64,000 nucleotides of DNA from Paraphaeosphaeria minitans (GCA_015832175.1 WJXW01000004.1:2728001-2792000); one strand, 5' to 3'. Positions 43,701-57,043 are shown, numbered from the stretch's first letter. Notes: a model not told the origin generated them from the letters alone. Translations and numbers: made by a program.

Positions 43701-46150
43701 AGCTAGTTTTTTGACTTCTACTATAGCCTAAAACACCTTTAGATAGAGAAATTCAGGGGGCCTATACTCCGCTCCTAGAGAGATGCACAACTCTAGTACC
43801 TACTTAGGGAGATTAAGTAGTATTTTAACGTTACTAATAAGGATTTAGAGAAGAATTTTAGCCAGGTGCTAGGCCTAGAGGGTAAGAAAGCCTCTACCTA
43901 TTTTAAACATAAATTAGGCTAATTGTATTTTAGGTTAATAAGTAGTAAGCAGGGAGACTAGGAGCTAGAGATAAAAGTAATAAAAAGGGCTAAAGCCTTC
44001 TACGCTACCTTATTAGAGGTCTCCTACCTATTTAAAAAAGTTAACATAATTAAGGAAGTAAATACTGCTAGGACTAGGGTAGTAGAAAAGAGCTTATAAG
44101 AATAATAGAACTAACTAAGTATTAAAAGGGTTACAGGGGCTAGAGTAAGTAAACTAGTGTTAGTGGCTCGAATAAGAGACCTTTAGGAAAGAAGGGTTAG
44201 GATTAATCCCTAGCTATAGATTAGAGAATTCCGCCTAGGATCTCCTCTACTAGTAATTAATAACAATAAATTAGTGCTGTAAATAGTAATTACAGAAGTA
44301 AACTAAAGAGCTTCTAAACCTACTTAGATAATAGAGGAGAGCATTATTTAAGCTGTACTAGAAGCTAAGGCTGCTAGCAGAAAGAAGGGTGCTTAAATAG
44401 CCTCTACTCCTCTATTAGATAAAGAGCTAGTCGCACTTATTAACACCCTAAATACTAATTCTATCCTAATAGCAGCACTAACCTAAGAGGTAAGAGGTAT
44501 TATAGTTAGATTAATATTTTCTTAGGATAAACTGCATTTAAAGGCCTAGTAATTACTCTCTAAGAAGGAAAAGGAGCCTAATAACTAATTAGACAGGAGT
44601 AAATTAGGGAATGTCTTTATAGGGACATAATAAAGACAAGTTTTAATAGAAAAACAAAGTTAGGACTACCCTTAAGAACCTACTATCCTATTAGAAGTAA
44701 TAATAGAGAAGTTGCGCCCTAGGCTGCACTAGATCGCATAAGGAAACGCTACACAAAGTACCTAATATAGTATTAGAGAGGTGTAGAATAGATATTAGGA
44801 AGAAACTAATAAGGTTAACCTCTAAAGTTGCACTAAGCTAAAAGAATAGATAGGAGTTTAAAGTATTCTAGCAAAACTTCCTACCTATTTTATTACTATT
44901 CTTAGAAGCTACTGTAAGGTTCTACTTAACTTAAGATTAGAACTAAATGTTATAAAGTATACTACTGCGAGGGCACTTAATATTATAATCTAGAACTAAG
45001 ATTAGAGCCACTTACCTGCTAAAGAACAATTAGGTATAGTAGGAGCTAGTAGAGATTTAGATAAGTATATAGGAACTTCCTATAGTGTACTACTTAAGGT
45101 TAGGCTAATTACAATTCCTACTTATTTTAAGATTATAAGAAACGTTAGGAGGCCTATTATTCTAGGCACCCCCTTTACAATAGCTACTTAGTTAGCTATA
45201 GAGTTCACCCTAATAGGCTAATGCCTGTGTAGGGTTACCTCTATAGATAGGAAAAGAACAGTCTCTTTCTTTAGGTTAGATACTCTACTACTTTCTAACT
45301 ATAAGATAATTAATAAGGATTTAGAAAACGTATAAAGAGTGTGCTTATAGGGGAAGTACACTCGCTATAGGGTTACCCTATTAGTGTATACCTTAGCGAT
45401 AAAGAGGTAGAAGATAGAGAAGATAAGTGGGAAATTAGTTAAGTAGAATTAATTAGATAATAAGCGTAAAAACGTTAGGTAACAGCAGCTAGGCAATTAG
45501 GGATTACCTACACTATATATAAGAAGGTAGTAAATAAAGTTTGGCCTATAGATAACCTAAGAGGAGACCGCCTATTAGAGGTAGAGAGATTAGATTAGAG
45601 AGAAAGAGCTATTAAATAATAATAAGCTGTAATAGCTTTTTAGGGACCTTAACTAGATGTATATTTAGGAATGTTTAAACCTAGGTATGTGGATTTTAGA
45701 AAGGGGCACTAATTAACACCTAAATAACTAAAGAAGATGAATGTTAAAGACTAGCTAAAACCTATAGAAATTTTACTTATCTATAAGCTAATATTCTATT
45801 AGGAGGCAGCTCTAGCCTGGGAATTTAGTGAGATAATAACTATTAGTAAGGATATTATACCTCTATACTAGATTTAGACTATCCTATATAAAGCCTAGTA
45901 AGTAAAAGGCTTTAACTGCCTAAAAAAGCTAGTGCCTATAGTACACTAGATAATTTCAGATTAGATTGACTAAAAAGTCCTTAAAATATACAACAGCCAA
46001 TATTAAAACCCCTAGTTCCTAGTACTAAAGAAAGATAAAGGGTACTAATTAATTAATAACGCCTAGTTCTATAATAAGGTTTTAGAAAGAGATACTAATC
46101 TCCTACCCTTAGCTAATAAGATTTTAGAGAGGATTAGAGGTAGAGTAATC
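40732..46150 (+). mobile_element. Gypsy F, left part (5' region, gag, protease, start of reverse transcriptase), RIP-decayed
   Basis: Plus-strand Ty3/gypsy. About 40732-42300 has no coding signal and should contain the 5' LTR, though I cannot fix its ends; it includes a 74-bp tandem duplication and TATATATA tracts (41235-41302). Gag remnants follow, with a zinc knuckle near 43590-43650 (CRTYRETRHIIKDC, one Cys now Tyr), then protease and the opening of reverse transcriptase (LVLKKDKGY, then ANKILERIRGRVIY) up to gypsy D. Removing D and one target copy continues the frame as SLFNLFLGF from 52740. In-frame TAG/TAA codons occur at Gln/Trp positions. Confidence 0.82.
40853..41000. repeat. 74-bp tandem duplication in the 5' region of gypsy F
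   Basis: Two adjacent copies (40853-40926, 40927-41000) starting CCTTATAAAGTCTCT and containing GCGCTAACCTA and CCTTGTGCGGGTCC. Unusually GC-rich for this block. Confidence 0.9.
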
Positions 46151-46561
46151 TATTAAATCCAAGAGGGTAGCTAGTCCTAAAGGGTTAAGGTTAGTTCTTG
46201 GGTAGGAGTACTTACAGAAGGTGGAAGGTCTTGTTAATATAATAGTATTTTATAAAGTGTAATAAGTTAACAATTTGGTCTGCTAGAATCTAAACAATAG
46301 ATTAATAAGCAGATTAAACATAAGTATAGAGAGCCTATTCTTGCGTTCCTATATACTAAGGCTGCTCTACTACTTAGTGCTACTAAGTAACTAAGCACCT
46401 TACGTAACCTGCTCTACTACTTAGTGCTGCTAAGTAACTAAGCACATTACGTAACCTAATCTAAGTTACTTAGCGTCTCTTTATTACATTTATAACCCTA
46501 TTGTTACTTTACTACACCTTTATAAGCGCCTAAGTCCTACGTTATTATTTAGTATATAATA
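46151..46561 (-). repeat. Gypsy D 3' LTR
   Basis: 411 bp; shares both ends with LTR B but has a central CTACTTAGTGCT / AAGTAACTAAGCAC tract instead of the GAGCGCTC units. Confidence 0.9.
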
Positions 46562-46598
46562 TTATCCCCTCCCTTTCTATTCTTTGTCCTAAAGAATT

Positions 46599-47150
46599 AT
46601 GCCTACTAACTATAATTCTATAAAGCGTTATTACAGCCTTATCTCTACTATTAAAAACTATAGAGTAGTTATAGTGTTAAAGTGCTCTTTCTATAAGTTA
46701 TATTCCTGCGTTTACAAAGTCTATATTAGCTTAGGGAAGTGTAGTAAGTGTTAGAAATAAGGCTTAAAGTATAATATAGCTATTACTAAGAATAAGTTCT
46801 TATAGTTAATTGCTAAAAAGAAGAAATTAGAGGCGTAAATATTAGAGGCGTAAAAAGAATAGAATATAGCGTTTAAAGCTTTATATATAGTGTGCGTAAA
46901 AGAGGATTAGTTATTAAAATAATTAGCGTAGAATAAAAAGCGTGCTAGTAAGGTTATTGTAGTAGAGAGTGCTGCGCTAATAGAGTTAAAGTTAGAGGAG
47001 GACTTAGCCTATCCTATTTAGCCTACTAGTCTAGCTAAACTTAGCACGTCTATATAGTCTGTAATAGATAACCTGCCTTTAGAGTTCTAGGACAATTCCT
47101 TAGCATTACTATCTTAGGTAAGTCTATTAATAGAATTTTTTAATCTTTTA
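46599..47150 (+). pseudogene. Accessory Cys-rich ORF of gypsy D, convergent with pol
   Basis: Plus-strand frame from ATGCCTACTAAC at 46599 with KCSFYKLYSCVYKVY and LGKCSKC, a probable former C-x2-C...C-x2-C cluster, followed by a Lys/Glu-rich helix. Stops are TAG/TAA at Gln-like positions. It sits in the same place as B's accessory ORF, but the sequence is clearly different beyond the short Cys pattern. Function unknown. Confidence 0.6.
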
Positions 47151-50100
47151 TTAACAGTTTCCTAGGTAGTTCTTTAGTTCCTAAGTATTTTTGCTGTGTA
47201 GGTAACCTTTTTACTTAATAAGGTACGCGTTATTATACTAATTATATTCTAGAATTCTTTTAACCTTAAATTTGTTTTCTTCCTTAGTCTAGTAGTAGAA
47301 GGTGGTTTTAACTAGTGTATTAGGGTCTACTAGTTCTAGTAGTAATATATAGAATACTAGGTATATCTTTACATCTGGCGGTAGTTCTAACTTATAGTTT
47401 ACTAGTAATATTTACTTAGAAATGTAAAATAGTCTAACTTTAATATAATCTAGTTTCTTGTGTTTCTTTTTCTAAGTTTAAAGGTTCTTTATAAGTAAAT
47501 ATGCTTTATCCCCCTTCTTTAGCTAAGGTGCTATTTTTTGTTTTTAGTTTTAGTATGAAATTAATTACTACTAAGCTTTCTTAAGATTCTCTTAGAGTTA
47601 TTAGTGTATTTTCTTTATATTTTCTACTATATCTATAGCTTCTTTTGCTTTAATCGTTGTAGGAAATCGTTAATTAAAGAGATATAGGTGTCTTCTGTAG
47701 TTTGTATAAAATAGTGTATATCCTAATACTGCTAATACTTTGTTATTATAGGCCAACTGTGCTATAGGTAGTAATAAAACCTAGTTATTCTTCTAACTAT
47801 TACAGTAGATATGTAGGTACGTTTCTATAGTTTAGTTCGTACGTTCTATCTGTCTGTCTATTTGTAGATAGTAAGCTGTTAATAGCTTTTATTTTATTCT
47901 AAGTAGGGCTATAAGCGTTATCTAATAATTTAACGTAAAGAGCTTATCTCTATTGCTAATAATTATTTTTAGGATTCTGTAATGTCTAATTAGTTAGTCT
48001 AGAATAAGAAAAGCGAGTTCCTTTACTATTATTCTTTTAAGACATAGAATAAGCTTAATATACTTAGTTAGTTGGCAGACTACTACTAGTATACTGTTGT
48101 ATTTAATTCCTATTGTTAGATCCTTAGAGTTTAGAATTCCTGTAATAAAATCTATAGTAATATCTTCCTATAGTGCTGTTAGTATTCTAATTGCTTATAT
48201 CTCTCTATATTTAAAATATGTACTATGTTTATTTCTCTAGCATTCTGCACATTTATAGATATAAGTTATTATAGCTTCCTTAATTCCTTTAAAGGTGTAA
48301 TTCCTTTAGATAAGTTCTATTGTCTTTGTAATGCCTAAGTGTCCGTACATAGGGTTATTATAGTATTATTAGATAATCTTAGTCTGTAGATGTTCTAGAA
48401 CTTCTTAGTTAATTACTAAAAGTTAATTTAGTTCTACTATTAGCTCTAGAGATCTATCTTTAGCTTTGCGAAGGATTACAGAGAAGGTTTTTACTTTTTC
48501 TTCTACTAGATTACTTTATTAGCTAAGAGCGTCTATTCTGCTATTTTCTTTTCTAGCTATATAGATAATTTTAAACTTATACTACCTAGTAGTCTGCAAC
48601 TATTTTTATTATTATAGCGTAAGTTCTTTTGTTGTTATAAACCTTAGAAGGTTCTTATAATCTATATAGATTTCTAGCGTTAAGTAACTAAGCGTATAAA
48701 TCCTCTAGTGCTTTAAGGCTTTAATAATAGCGTAGAGTTCCTTATTATGTACGTTGTATTGTATTTTGGCGTTATTAAATTTACATAAGTAATAGGTAAT
48801 TAGGTGCTATTTGCTGTTATATTCTTATTTAGCGTAGGCGCCTAGCGTAAGATCGCTAGCGTCTATTTTAAAGTGTAGTGGTTTATTACTTCTAAAATAG
48901 ATAAGGATAAGTTTTATAATATATACTATCTTAAAGAGTTAAAATAACATTCTACACTTATCTATCTATTTAAAGGGTACGTCCTTCTTTATAAAATTTA
49001 TTAAAGGTATTGTGACCTTTGCGTAATTTTGGATAAATTATTAGTTAAATCTATAGAATCCTAAGAATTCTTAGATATTTTTAGCTGTCTTTAGTATTAG
49101 CTAGTTCTTAATGTATTTAACTTTACTTAGTGCTATCTTAATTCCTTCTATAGTAATAATATGTCCTAGGAATTTAAGTTATTCAACGTTAAATTTACAT
49201 TTCTTAAGTTTAATATAAAGGCATACTTTGTTTAGTGCTTCTAGTACTATTTATATATACTTAGTGTAGTCTAATTTGTTTTTAGAAAAGACGAGGATAT
49301 TATCTATATACGCGATAACAAATATGTCTAGATATTTATAGAGTACGTTATTAATAAGTGCTATAAAAGCTACTAGTGCGTTTATAAGTCAAAAAGGCAT
49401 AACCCTATATTTAAATAGTCTGTAGCGTAATTAAAACGCTGTTTTCTATTCTTTACTTTTTTTAATTTATATAAAGTGGTAACTGTCTCTTAGATCTATT
49501 ATTGTAAATATCTTAGCTTAAGATAGTTAATCTTATAACTCTATAATATTTAGTAGTAGATATTAGTTCTTTATTATTATGTCGTTAAGTTGTTAGTAGT
49601 TAACATATAGTCTATCTAATCTATCCTTTTTCTTAATAAATATAAAAGGGCTTACTGCTAGTGACTTTAATAGTTATATATATCCTTTTTTAAAGTTTAT
49701 CTTAATAAAATTACATTCTTTAAGGAGTTCTTTTCCTATCTTACTATATAGTAGTCTAAAGGATAGCATCTTCCCTTCTTCTAGGTCTATTATAAGATCC
49801 TAGGGTTAATATTCTAGTAGGTTTACTTTTCCTTCCTTTTCTGTAAATATATATATCTATTTCCTATACTCTCTTAGTAAGGTAAAGAGTGTACTATTAT
49901 CCTCCTTCTTACGCTTCTTAATCTAGTAGTTCCTACTAGCGTTTACTAAGGTGTGCTTCCGTTTTTTAACTATCTATCGTAGTATTATATTATTAATAAC
50001 TCCCTTATCTACTATTATTTTTAGTTAATATATAGGCTTTACTTATAATATATAATTATAGCGTTTAAATAATATTTTCTTTGTACCCTAGTTAATCTAT

Positions 50101-52323
50101 AGGTTGTGTATTATTAACTAAAGTAATCCTAAAACTAACTTATACTTAGATCCTAGTAAGACATCTAAAGTAAGTTCCTCTCTATATCTTTAGACTATTA
50201 TTGTGGTAGTAACCTTCTAGTATATTTAAGGTGTCTTAGGCATTAGGGATCTATTCGTAATATAAATAATATAAGGTACTTTTTTCTCTAATATTATAAG
50301 TCCTGCTTATCTTACTATCTAATAAGATATAAAGTTCCTTTCTACTCCTAAGTTTATAAGAGCTTAAGCCTATATTCCTTTAAGCTATACTAGTAGCTTA
50401 ACTAATACTATACTTACTATAGCATTTAATTTAATAAAGGCATTTTCTTGTCTAAGTTTAGGCCTAAAAAAGACATCTGTTTATATAGGTTATAGTTAAG
50501 TTCTAGTGCCTAGTATACGTTTCTAAGCATCTGCTTCTATTATTATTCTTAAGTACGTGGCTTATATAGATTGTCTTTTTCTTCTTCCTATAAGAATATT
50601 CTTCTATTGTTCCTCCTGCAGTCTTTACTGTTCCTATATACTAGTTAAATTAGTAGTTTTATTATTACTCCTTATATAGGGCAGTTTGCAAAGCTGTCTA
50701 AATGTTTAGCTATATAGTAGTATTTATAGTCTTAGTTTAGATACGTGTACTAGTATAGTTATATATAGTCTCTATTAATAAGTATATTACAGTATTTATT
50801 ACCCTTTAGCGTAAGGTAAGGAAAGTATTTTACTTATTATTTATCCTAGAGGTGTTTATTATAAGCTGTAATAGAGTAGTCTATCTATATCTATCTATAG
50901 CGTAGTTTTCTTCTAGGTTATTTCTTATTCTTCTCTTTCTCTATCTTATATTATGCGTATGTTAGTTCTTCGTAATACGTCTATATATAGAATTAGTGTG
51001 TAGGATTTTAGTAGTCTAGATAGTACTTTAGTACGTAGTCTAATTCCTTATTTTTATAGGGTTGCATCCCTTTTAGTGCCTAGTAGGGTTCTATATAGTC
51101 CTAAATATTTAGTTTATACTTAGGTAATATAGGGTTATCTTCTTCCTGCCTACTTTATAGGTAAGGAGTAGGAAATCTTAGTATCTCTTCTACGTCTTCT
51201 ACGTTATGGTATACGTTAGAGTTGTCTTCTAGATCTTTATATAGTTATAAGTTAAGTAAATCTAATTACTTACTTTACTCTAGTGTAACGCATTAGTAAC
51301 TAAATAGTATTATAATAACTTTCTATTCCTTATTAGGTTCTTAGTCCTTAATAGTTAGTATATTTAACTTAGTTTAATAGACTTTGTTCTTTAATTTATA
51401 GTTCCTAGCTATATAGCCTAGTTTACTACATATAAAGTATTTATAGGTCTTAGTTATTAGTTATTAACTTTTATTAAAGACGCGTTTATTAGGCTACTTA
51501 GGGCCTATCCTTCCTCTTTTTCCTTTACCTATATAGTTAAACTAGACATCTTTTATTAGTTTATATCTCTAGTAGTTCCTTAGCTGTTACTTTTAGACAA
51601 TTCTAATAGGGTTTTTATAAACCACTTTTGCTAGTTATCTAAAGCTTATCGCCCTAAGGTTTTAGTAGAGCTCTTATTATAATAAAAACTACTCTTTATT
51701 AATCCTAATAGTTTCTTTATATAGTTCTTTAAGGTTAGCGATTTGTGCACTACTATATAAGAGTTCTTTATATAGTTTCTATTTAAGTCCTTATTTATAC
51801 ATGTCCTAAAGAGATTTATTATTCTAGTTAAACTACACAGCGTATCTACAAAACTTAGCTATGTACTTAGCTACTAATTATTTCTAAGTTATAGTCTAAA
51901 TCTTTACCTTTATAATAGAGTTCTTATTAGCGATCCTAAAGAGTTATTTAAGGTATTTTTTAAAGTTATTATAATTCTTAATAATATTAACTATATTAGT
52001 GTACTTATTTGCGTAATTATCGTTATTATTATCGTGGTCTATTCCTAGGTACTTTTTAAAGTAGAGATAGATCTATAATCCTGTATCTCCTTATATATAT
52101 ATTGCTGCGAAGATAACCTTCTTTTTATCTTTAAGAGGTTTATCTAAGTTAAAGAAGTAGAGGTTTAACTAAAGAATCTAAACGTTAGTGTAAAATTATT
52201 TACTAAAGTAGAGATTAGGTTTATGCGCCTTACTACTATCTTTTATAAGAGTAATTTTAGCAACACCTAAAGCTGTAGAAGAGGTAGGAGTTTATAAAAT
52301 ACTTATATTAAGGGTATTTAAAA
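47151..52323 (-). pseudogene. Gypsy D gag-pol remnant
   Basis: Alignable throughout with B, including the site corresponding to the copia insertion in B (about 49012, GTGACCTTTGCG), which is uninterrupted here and gives the empty-site sequence. Confidence 0.85.
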
Positions 52324-52734
52324 TGTTAAATCTAAGAGGGTAGCTAGTCCTAAAAGGTTAAAGTTAGTTCTTAGGCAGGAGTACTTATAGAAGGTAGAAA
52401 GTCTTATTAATATAATAGTATCTTGCAAAGTGTAACGAGTTAACAATTTAGTCTACTAGAATCTAAACAATAGATTAATAAACAGATTAAACATAAGTAT
52501 AAAGAGCCTATCCTTATGTTTCTATATACTAAGGCTGCTTCGCTACTTAGTGCTACTAAGTAACTAAGCACCTTACGTAACCTACTCTACTACTTAGTGC
52601 TGCTAAGTAACTAAGCACATTATATAACCTAATCTAAGTTACTTAGCGTCTCTTTGTTACGTTTATAACCCTATTGTCGCTTCACCACACCTTCATAAGC
52701 GCCTGAGTCCCACGTTGTTATCTAGTACGTAACA
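52324..52734 (-). repeat. Gypsy D 5' LTR
   Basis: 411 bp, TGTTAAATCT...GTAACA. Confidence 0.9.
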
Positions 52735-55092
52735 CAATCTACTCTCTATTTAATCTATTTTTAGGGTTTAACTAGATACCGCTCTATACGGCCTTAAGAG
52801 ATATAATAGCTTTCTAGACACCTATAGGCCTAGTAAGACACTGTACACTACTATAAAGTGTAACAAATTTACTAGGAGTTTTCTAGAGAGCTATATTAAC
52901 AATCCTTTAGAGGTATTTCCCTAATACTTTACCCTTTATTAACAATATTGCATTGGCAGGACTAAAGTCAACCTATAAGGATAAAGAAGCCCTTTCTAGG
53001 GTACGCTAATTTGTGCTCGAACATATTATGCAGCTAGATAGGGTACTTACTAATCTAGAGAGGGCCTATACTACTATATTAGAAACAAAATCCTTCTAGG
53101 AAGTGAACTAAATAGAAATTATAGGATATAAAGTATCACCTAATAGCCAATCGCCCTAAGATAAGAAAGTGGCTAAGATTCTATACTAGAAAGAATGTAT
53201 AAATTAAAGAGAAGTTTAACAGTTTATTAGGATTTGCACTTACTATTGCTAATAGATCTTCTACTTTTCTATTAAAGTAAAACCTTTATACATACTTACT
53301 AGAAAAGGCTAAGAATAGAAGTAGGGAGATCTTAAGCGCTAATTAATAAATATCCTAAAGGAGAGTATTACTACTGCACTAGTTCTAATAACTCTTAATT
53401 ATAAATTAGGAAGGCAGATCTTTATCTATATAGACGTAAGTTTATAAAGAGGAGGAGCCTATATTAAGCAAGTAGAAGAGGATAGGAAGCGCTACCTAGT
53501 ATAGTTTAAAAGTACACTATAGTCTAAAGTAGAATTAAAGTGGCACTTAACTAAGCTTAAATGCAAAGTAGTAGTATAGGCGCTAAAGAAGTTTACGCTG
53601 TACCTATATAGGACCTAATTTATTATTAAAACAAATGCGGCTACTCTAATTTTACTGCTTAACTAGTCTTCTACCAACCTCCCTGGATTAGTAATGAACT
53701 AATAGCTAGGTATAATACTACTATAGGACTTTGAAATTGTCTATAGGCTAGGAAAACAAAATGTTATTACTAATAGATTGTTAAGGTACCCCTAACTAAA
53801 AGGATAGACAGCGCTAGAAGAATTAGAAGAAGACCTAGGTCCCTTTATAGACTATATAGTAGAGAAGCACAATAATAGCTTAGTGTTTACTTTACAAGAG
53901 GCCTAAATTCTTAGTAAAGACTTTTTAGAAGAATTAGAAGAGATAGCGAGGTTCTTACTATTTAGAAAAAGACCTAATAGGCTAATACCCTAGAAAAGCC
54001 GCCTTTTGTGGACAAAGAAGGCCCGAACCTTTTTCGTGAAAGCGAACCTACTATTTAAGAAGTTAACCCTAAATCTTACTATCCAAAGGGTAATTAATAA
54101 CCTAGATATTTAAAAGGCACTTATTTAGGAGGTCTATTAGCACCTCTACTACAAAGGAATCTAGGCTACAAATGCTGCGATCCAGTCTTGGTTCTAGTGG
54201 GAGGGCCAGTTTAAGATAATTTAAACTAAGCTAAAGAAATGTGCTATCTATACTACTAAATAAGGTAATTAGATAAAGACAAGCCTTAAGATTAGTAACC
54301 CTAGGATCTTATTTAAATAATAGACTATTAATATTACCTATATACCTATAAGTAAGTATCAGAAATCCTTTCTTATTATTGCTAGGGAATACGCCTTAGG
54401 ATAGCCTAAAGCTAGAGCGCTTATTAGAGCAGATTTAGAAAGTGTTATAAAGTTCCTTTATAAGGACATTATCTATAGGTAGGAGGTGTTTCCTTAACTA
54501 AGCGTAGATAGGGGGCCTGAAAATAAATTAGTAGTTAAAGCACTAGCTAAACACTATAGGATATACTATATCTAAGCTTCCTCCTATAACTCTAAGGCTT
54601 AAGGGCTAGTTAAATAAGGTTACTAATTACTTATTACAGCGCTTATAAAGCTAGGAAATAATTAGAAGCGCAATTTACCTATAGTAGTATAGGCTAAAAG
54701 GGTTTTAATTTAATAAAGCACAGGGTTAGCACCTATAGAGATAATAACTAGCATTTAACCTATACTGCCTATTAAGCTGGCGATTAAAAGCTAGCAGACC
54801 CTACTATAGTTAGAGGTAGAGAACTAATTAGATCTACTTGCCCTAAGGGCTAAGCAGTTAGAATAGAGAGGCGATAAACTTTTAGAGGCGCTATCTAGGT
54901 TAAGAAGAATGCGCCTTAAGGGAGTAGAGTAATAGGATTTTAGTAAAGCCTATTAATAAGACTTTTATAAAGGAGACCTAGTGCTAGTTTAGGATTTAAT
55001 TAGGGCTATAGATAAGTTAATAGCTGTAAAGATAAGAGATTACTAGCTAGGCCCTTACTAAATCTCTATTAACTACCCTAGCTAGTTATATT
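52735..55092 (+). mobile_element. Gypsy F, middle part (reverse transcriptase, RNase H, integrase)
   Basis: Continues F after D. Plus-strand remnants: reverse transcriptase palm and thumb (to about 53200), RNase H (about 53380-53720, FIYIDVS then TLYLYRT and FIIKTNAATL), integrase (about 53900-54850, including SVDRGPENK and a downstream ASSYNSKA), and the integrase tail LGPYZISINYP up to 55092 (Z marks a stop). Gypsy G interrupts the tail. Confidence 0.82.
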
Positions 55093-55284
55093 TGTTATGG
55101 GCTAGCCTTAGAGAATGAATAGAACTGTAAGTGCCAAATGTAAAGAATGAATTCTAGGTATTAAGTCTCTATAGGGGGGTGTGCTGCTTATAAGAAGAGT
55201 TTTCTTTAGTAGGTCTACTTCTTTAGGGTAGTTTCTTTCTTTAAGATCCTTCTAAAGGCTAGGGCTATGCCCTAGCCTATTACA
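55093..55284 (-). repeat. Gypsy G 3' LTR
   Basis: 192 bp; contains an ATAGGGGGGTG tract and ends GCCTATTACA. Confidence 0.9.
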
Positions 55285-55690
55285 TACCCTAGACCTTACT
55301 TAGTTTAAAACGTCTTATAGTTATAAGGTAAGCCTTAGAGATCTTAAAAGTATTATACTATAGTAAGGTAGTAGTGTAGAGGCGGCCCTAAGGCGGCCTT
55401 AGAGTAAGGGCCCTTATTAGGCGGTTTGTTTATTTACCTTATTATTATAAGGCAATAGGACGGCGCTCCTACCTTTTCTAATGTAATTATTATATATTTG
55501 TTACCTTAGTAGTGCGTCGCTATTATAGTCTCTTTATGTCTACGTTACTCTGCCTTCCCTCTTCCTTTTTTTACTCTCTCTTTCCTATACTAACCTTAAC
55601 CTACGCCTATTCTAACTTCTTTAACTATCTGCGACTACCTCTGTCCCTATCTCCTTCTAGCGCTAATCTAGTCCCTCCTATTCCTATGCT

Positions 55691-57043
55691 ATGCGCCCTT
55701 ATACTCTTATTAGCCTTTTAGCCCTCTTCTTTAGTGTTCTATTCGCGGCTGTAGCTAATATTAATATTATTAATAATAGCCTCTAAAGTAGCGCCGTCTT
55801 AGCAGATCTCTTTAGTCCTAGTAGCGGTAGTAGTAATAACTCTTTAGACCTAAACTAGTGCTTTACTAAGCCTAGCTATACGTACACTAAGGAGGAGATT
55901 AATAATACTAAAGTAAAAAAGATTCTCTAGAGCCTTAACACGCCTATATAGTAGCCTAATAGTAGTAATTGCCCTTACCCCTTTACAACCTTTAAAAGGC
56001 GTGTACTAGCTAATCGCCCTAACCCTATTACCCCTACCTATACTCTAAAGCGGCTCTACGTCGCTAAGAGCGCAGTCCTTTAAAGAGACAGTTTAAATAA
56101 AAAGCTAGCTAACCCTAATATAGGCCTTATATGCATTAAATATATTAGGCGCCTAAAGTAGCTTAGGCGCGTAGAGTAAGTCTACAGCCTTATATTCTAG
56201 GCTATTATTAATATTTATATAGCTGTTAACTATTCTAGGGCTACTCTTATGGCGCCTGCTATCGCACTAAGGCCACCTACTAGTACAATTCCGCCCCCTT
56301 CGCTAATAACCTAGGCCTAAAGCGGGCTCTGCGCCTCTAGATTAAATACATAAAGCGAGGCTAGGTTAATAGCAATTTACATATCTATAATCCTAGAATA
56401 TATAGCACTAACCCCTAAAAGCCTATAACTAGAACGCTACCCACCTTTATAGCAGAGTTCTACTGCTTAGCCTAGTAGTATAAGCGGTACTTAAACTTAG
56501 CGCTTAAGAACTCTAGCCTAATCTAGGAGCTAGGCTCTCTTGCTATGCCCCTACTTTAGCGTGGTAACAGAATAGTAGTCGCCCCCCCTAGTATAGATAT
56601 AGCCCTAGTAACACCTTTACTCTAGATAACTCTAGTCTAGCGTAGTAGTAACTATAATTAGAATTTAGTAGCGTTAGCTAATAATATAGTAGGGTGGATA
56701 AATAATATAGAGAATCACATCTAGTAATCTAAAGAGAGCATAGGCTAGCGCCTAAATAAAATAACCTAGACCTAAGCGTAGACTACTAACCTACTTACCA
56801 CTATTATAAAGCGACTTAGGACAGCTCCTAGCTAACGCTGCCCTACCCTTTTAGTAGTTCTAGCCTAACAGCGTATACCTTTTAACCTATATTAAGAGCC
56901 TTATAAAGTAACTCTACCTAAGCCTTTATCTAGGGCTAGCTTAGTGCACCCTTTTAGGTGCCGCTGCCACTAGTGCGAAGAGTAATATAGTTATTATGGC
57001 CCCCCTTTATTTCTACTTAGTGTTACTTTAGTGCCGCTTTAGT
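55691..57043 (+). pseudogene. Long accessory ORF of gypsy G, about 450 codons, opposite to pol
   Basis: Plus-strand frame from ATG 55691. It starts with a hydrophobic, signal-peptide- or anchor-like segment (MRPYTLISLLALFFSVLFAA), followed by Ser/Asn-rich sequence, a basic segment (RRLKZLRRVE, Z a stop), and a Pro-rich stretch. After one frameshift near 56370 come a helical part (LVALANNIVGWINNIENHI) and a terminal Cys motif (FRCRCHZCEE). Essentially all in-frame stops are TAG/TAA where Gln (CAG/CAA) would fit, so an originally uninterrupted protein decayed by C-to-T. I do not recognise the family. The location recalls an envelope-like position but the orientation is reversed, so an envelope role is not supported. 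Confidence 0.65.

Larger units (their letters stand above)
46151..52734 (-). mobile_element. Gypsy D, full-length RIP-decayed chromovirus inside F
   Basis: 6,584 bp with equal 411-bp LTRs (46151-46561, 52324-52734) and a target duplication TAATC (46146-46150) / CAATC (52735-52739), the difference being a C-to-T in CpA. Its pol and gag are close relatives of B, in the same minus orientation: chromodomain about 47210-47330, integrase about 47880-48300, reverse transcriptase about 49080-49900, zinc knuckle about 51410-51450, capsid to about 52300. A purine tract AGAAAGGGAGGGGATAA (minus strand) borders the left LTR. The LTR middle and the accessory ORF differ from B, so D is a separate subfamily or a recombinant. 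Inactive. Confidence 0.93.

Noticed and set aside
55098..55284. These bases as the 3' LTR of gypsy F, with a second F end at 62041
   Set aside because: The paired 192-bp repeats carry inverted ends and a perfect ATATT duplication, and F's frame continues beyond 62232, so they are LTRs of G.
55512..55721. 69-codon hydrophobic plus-strand frame as a gene
   Set aside because: It overlaps the start of the better supported accessory frame at 55691 in another phase and has no motif.
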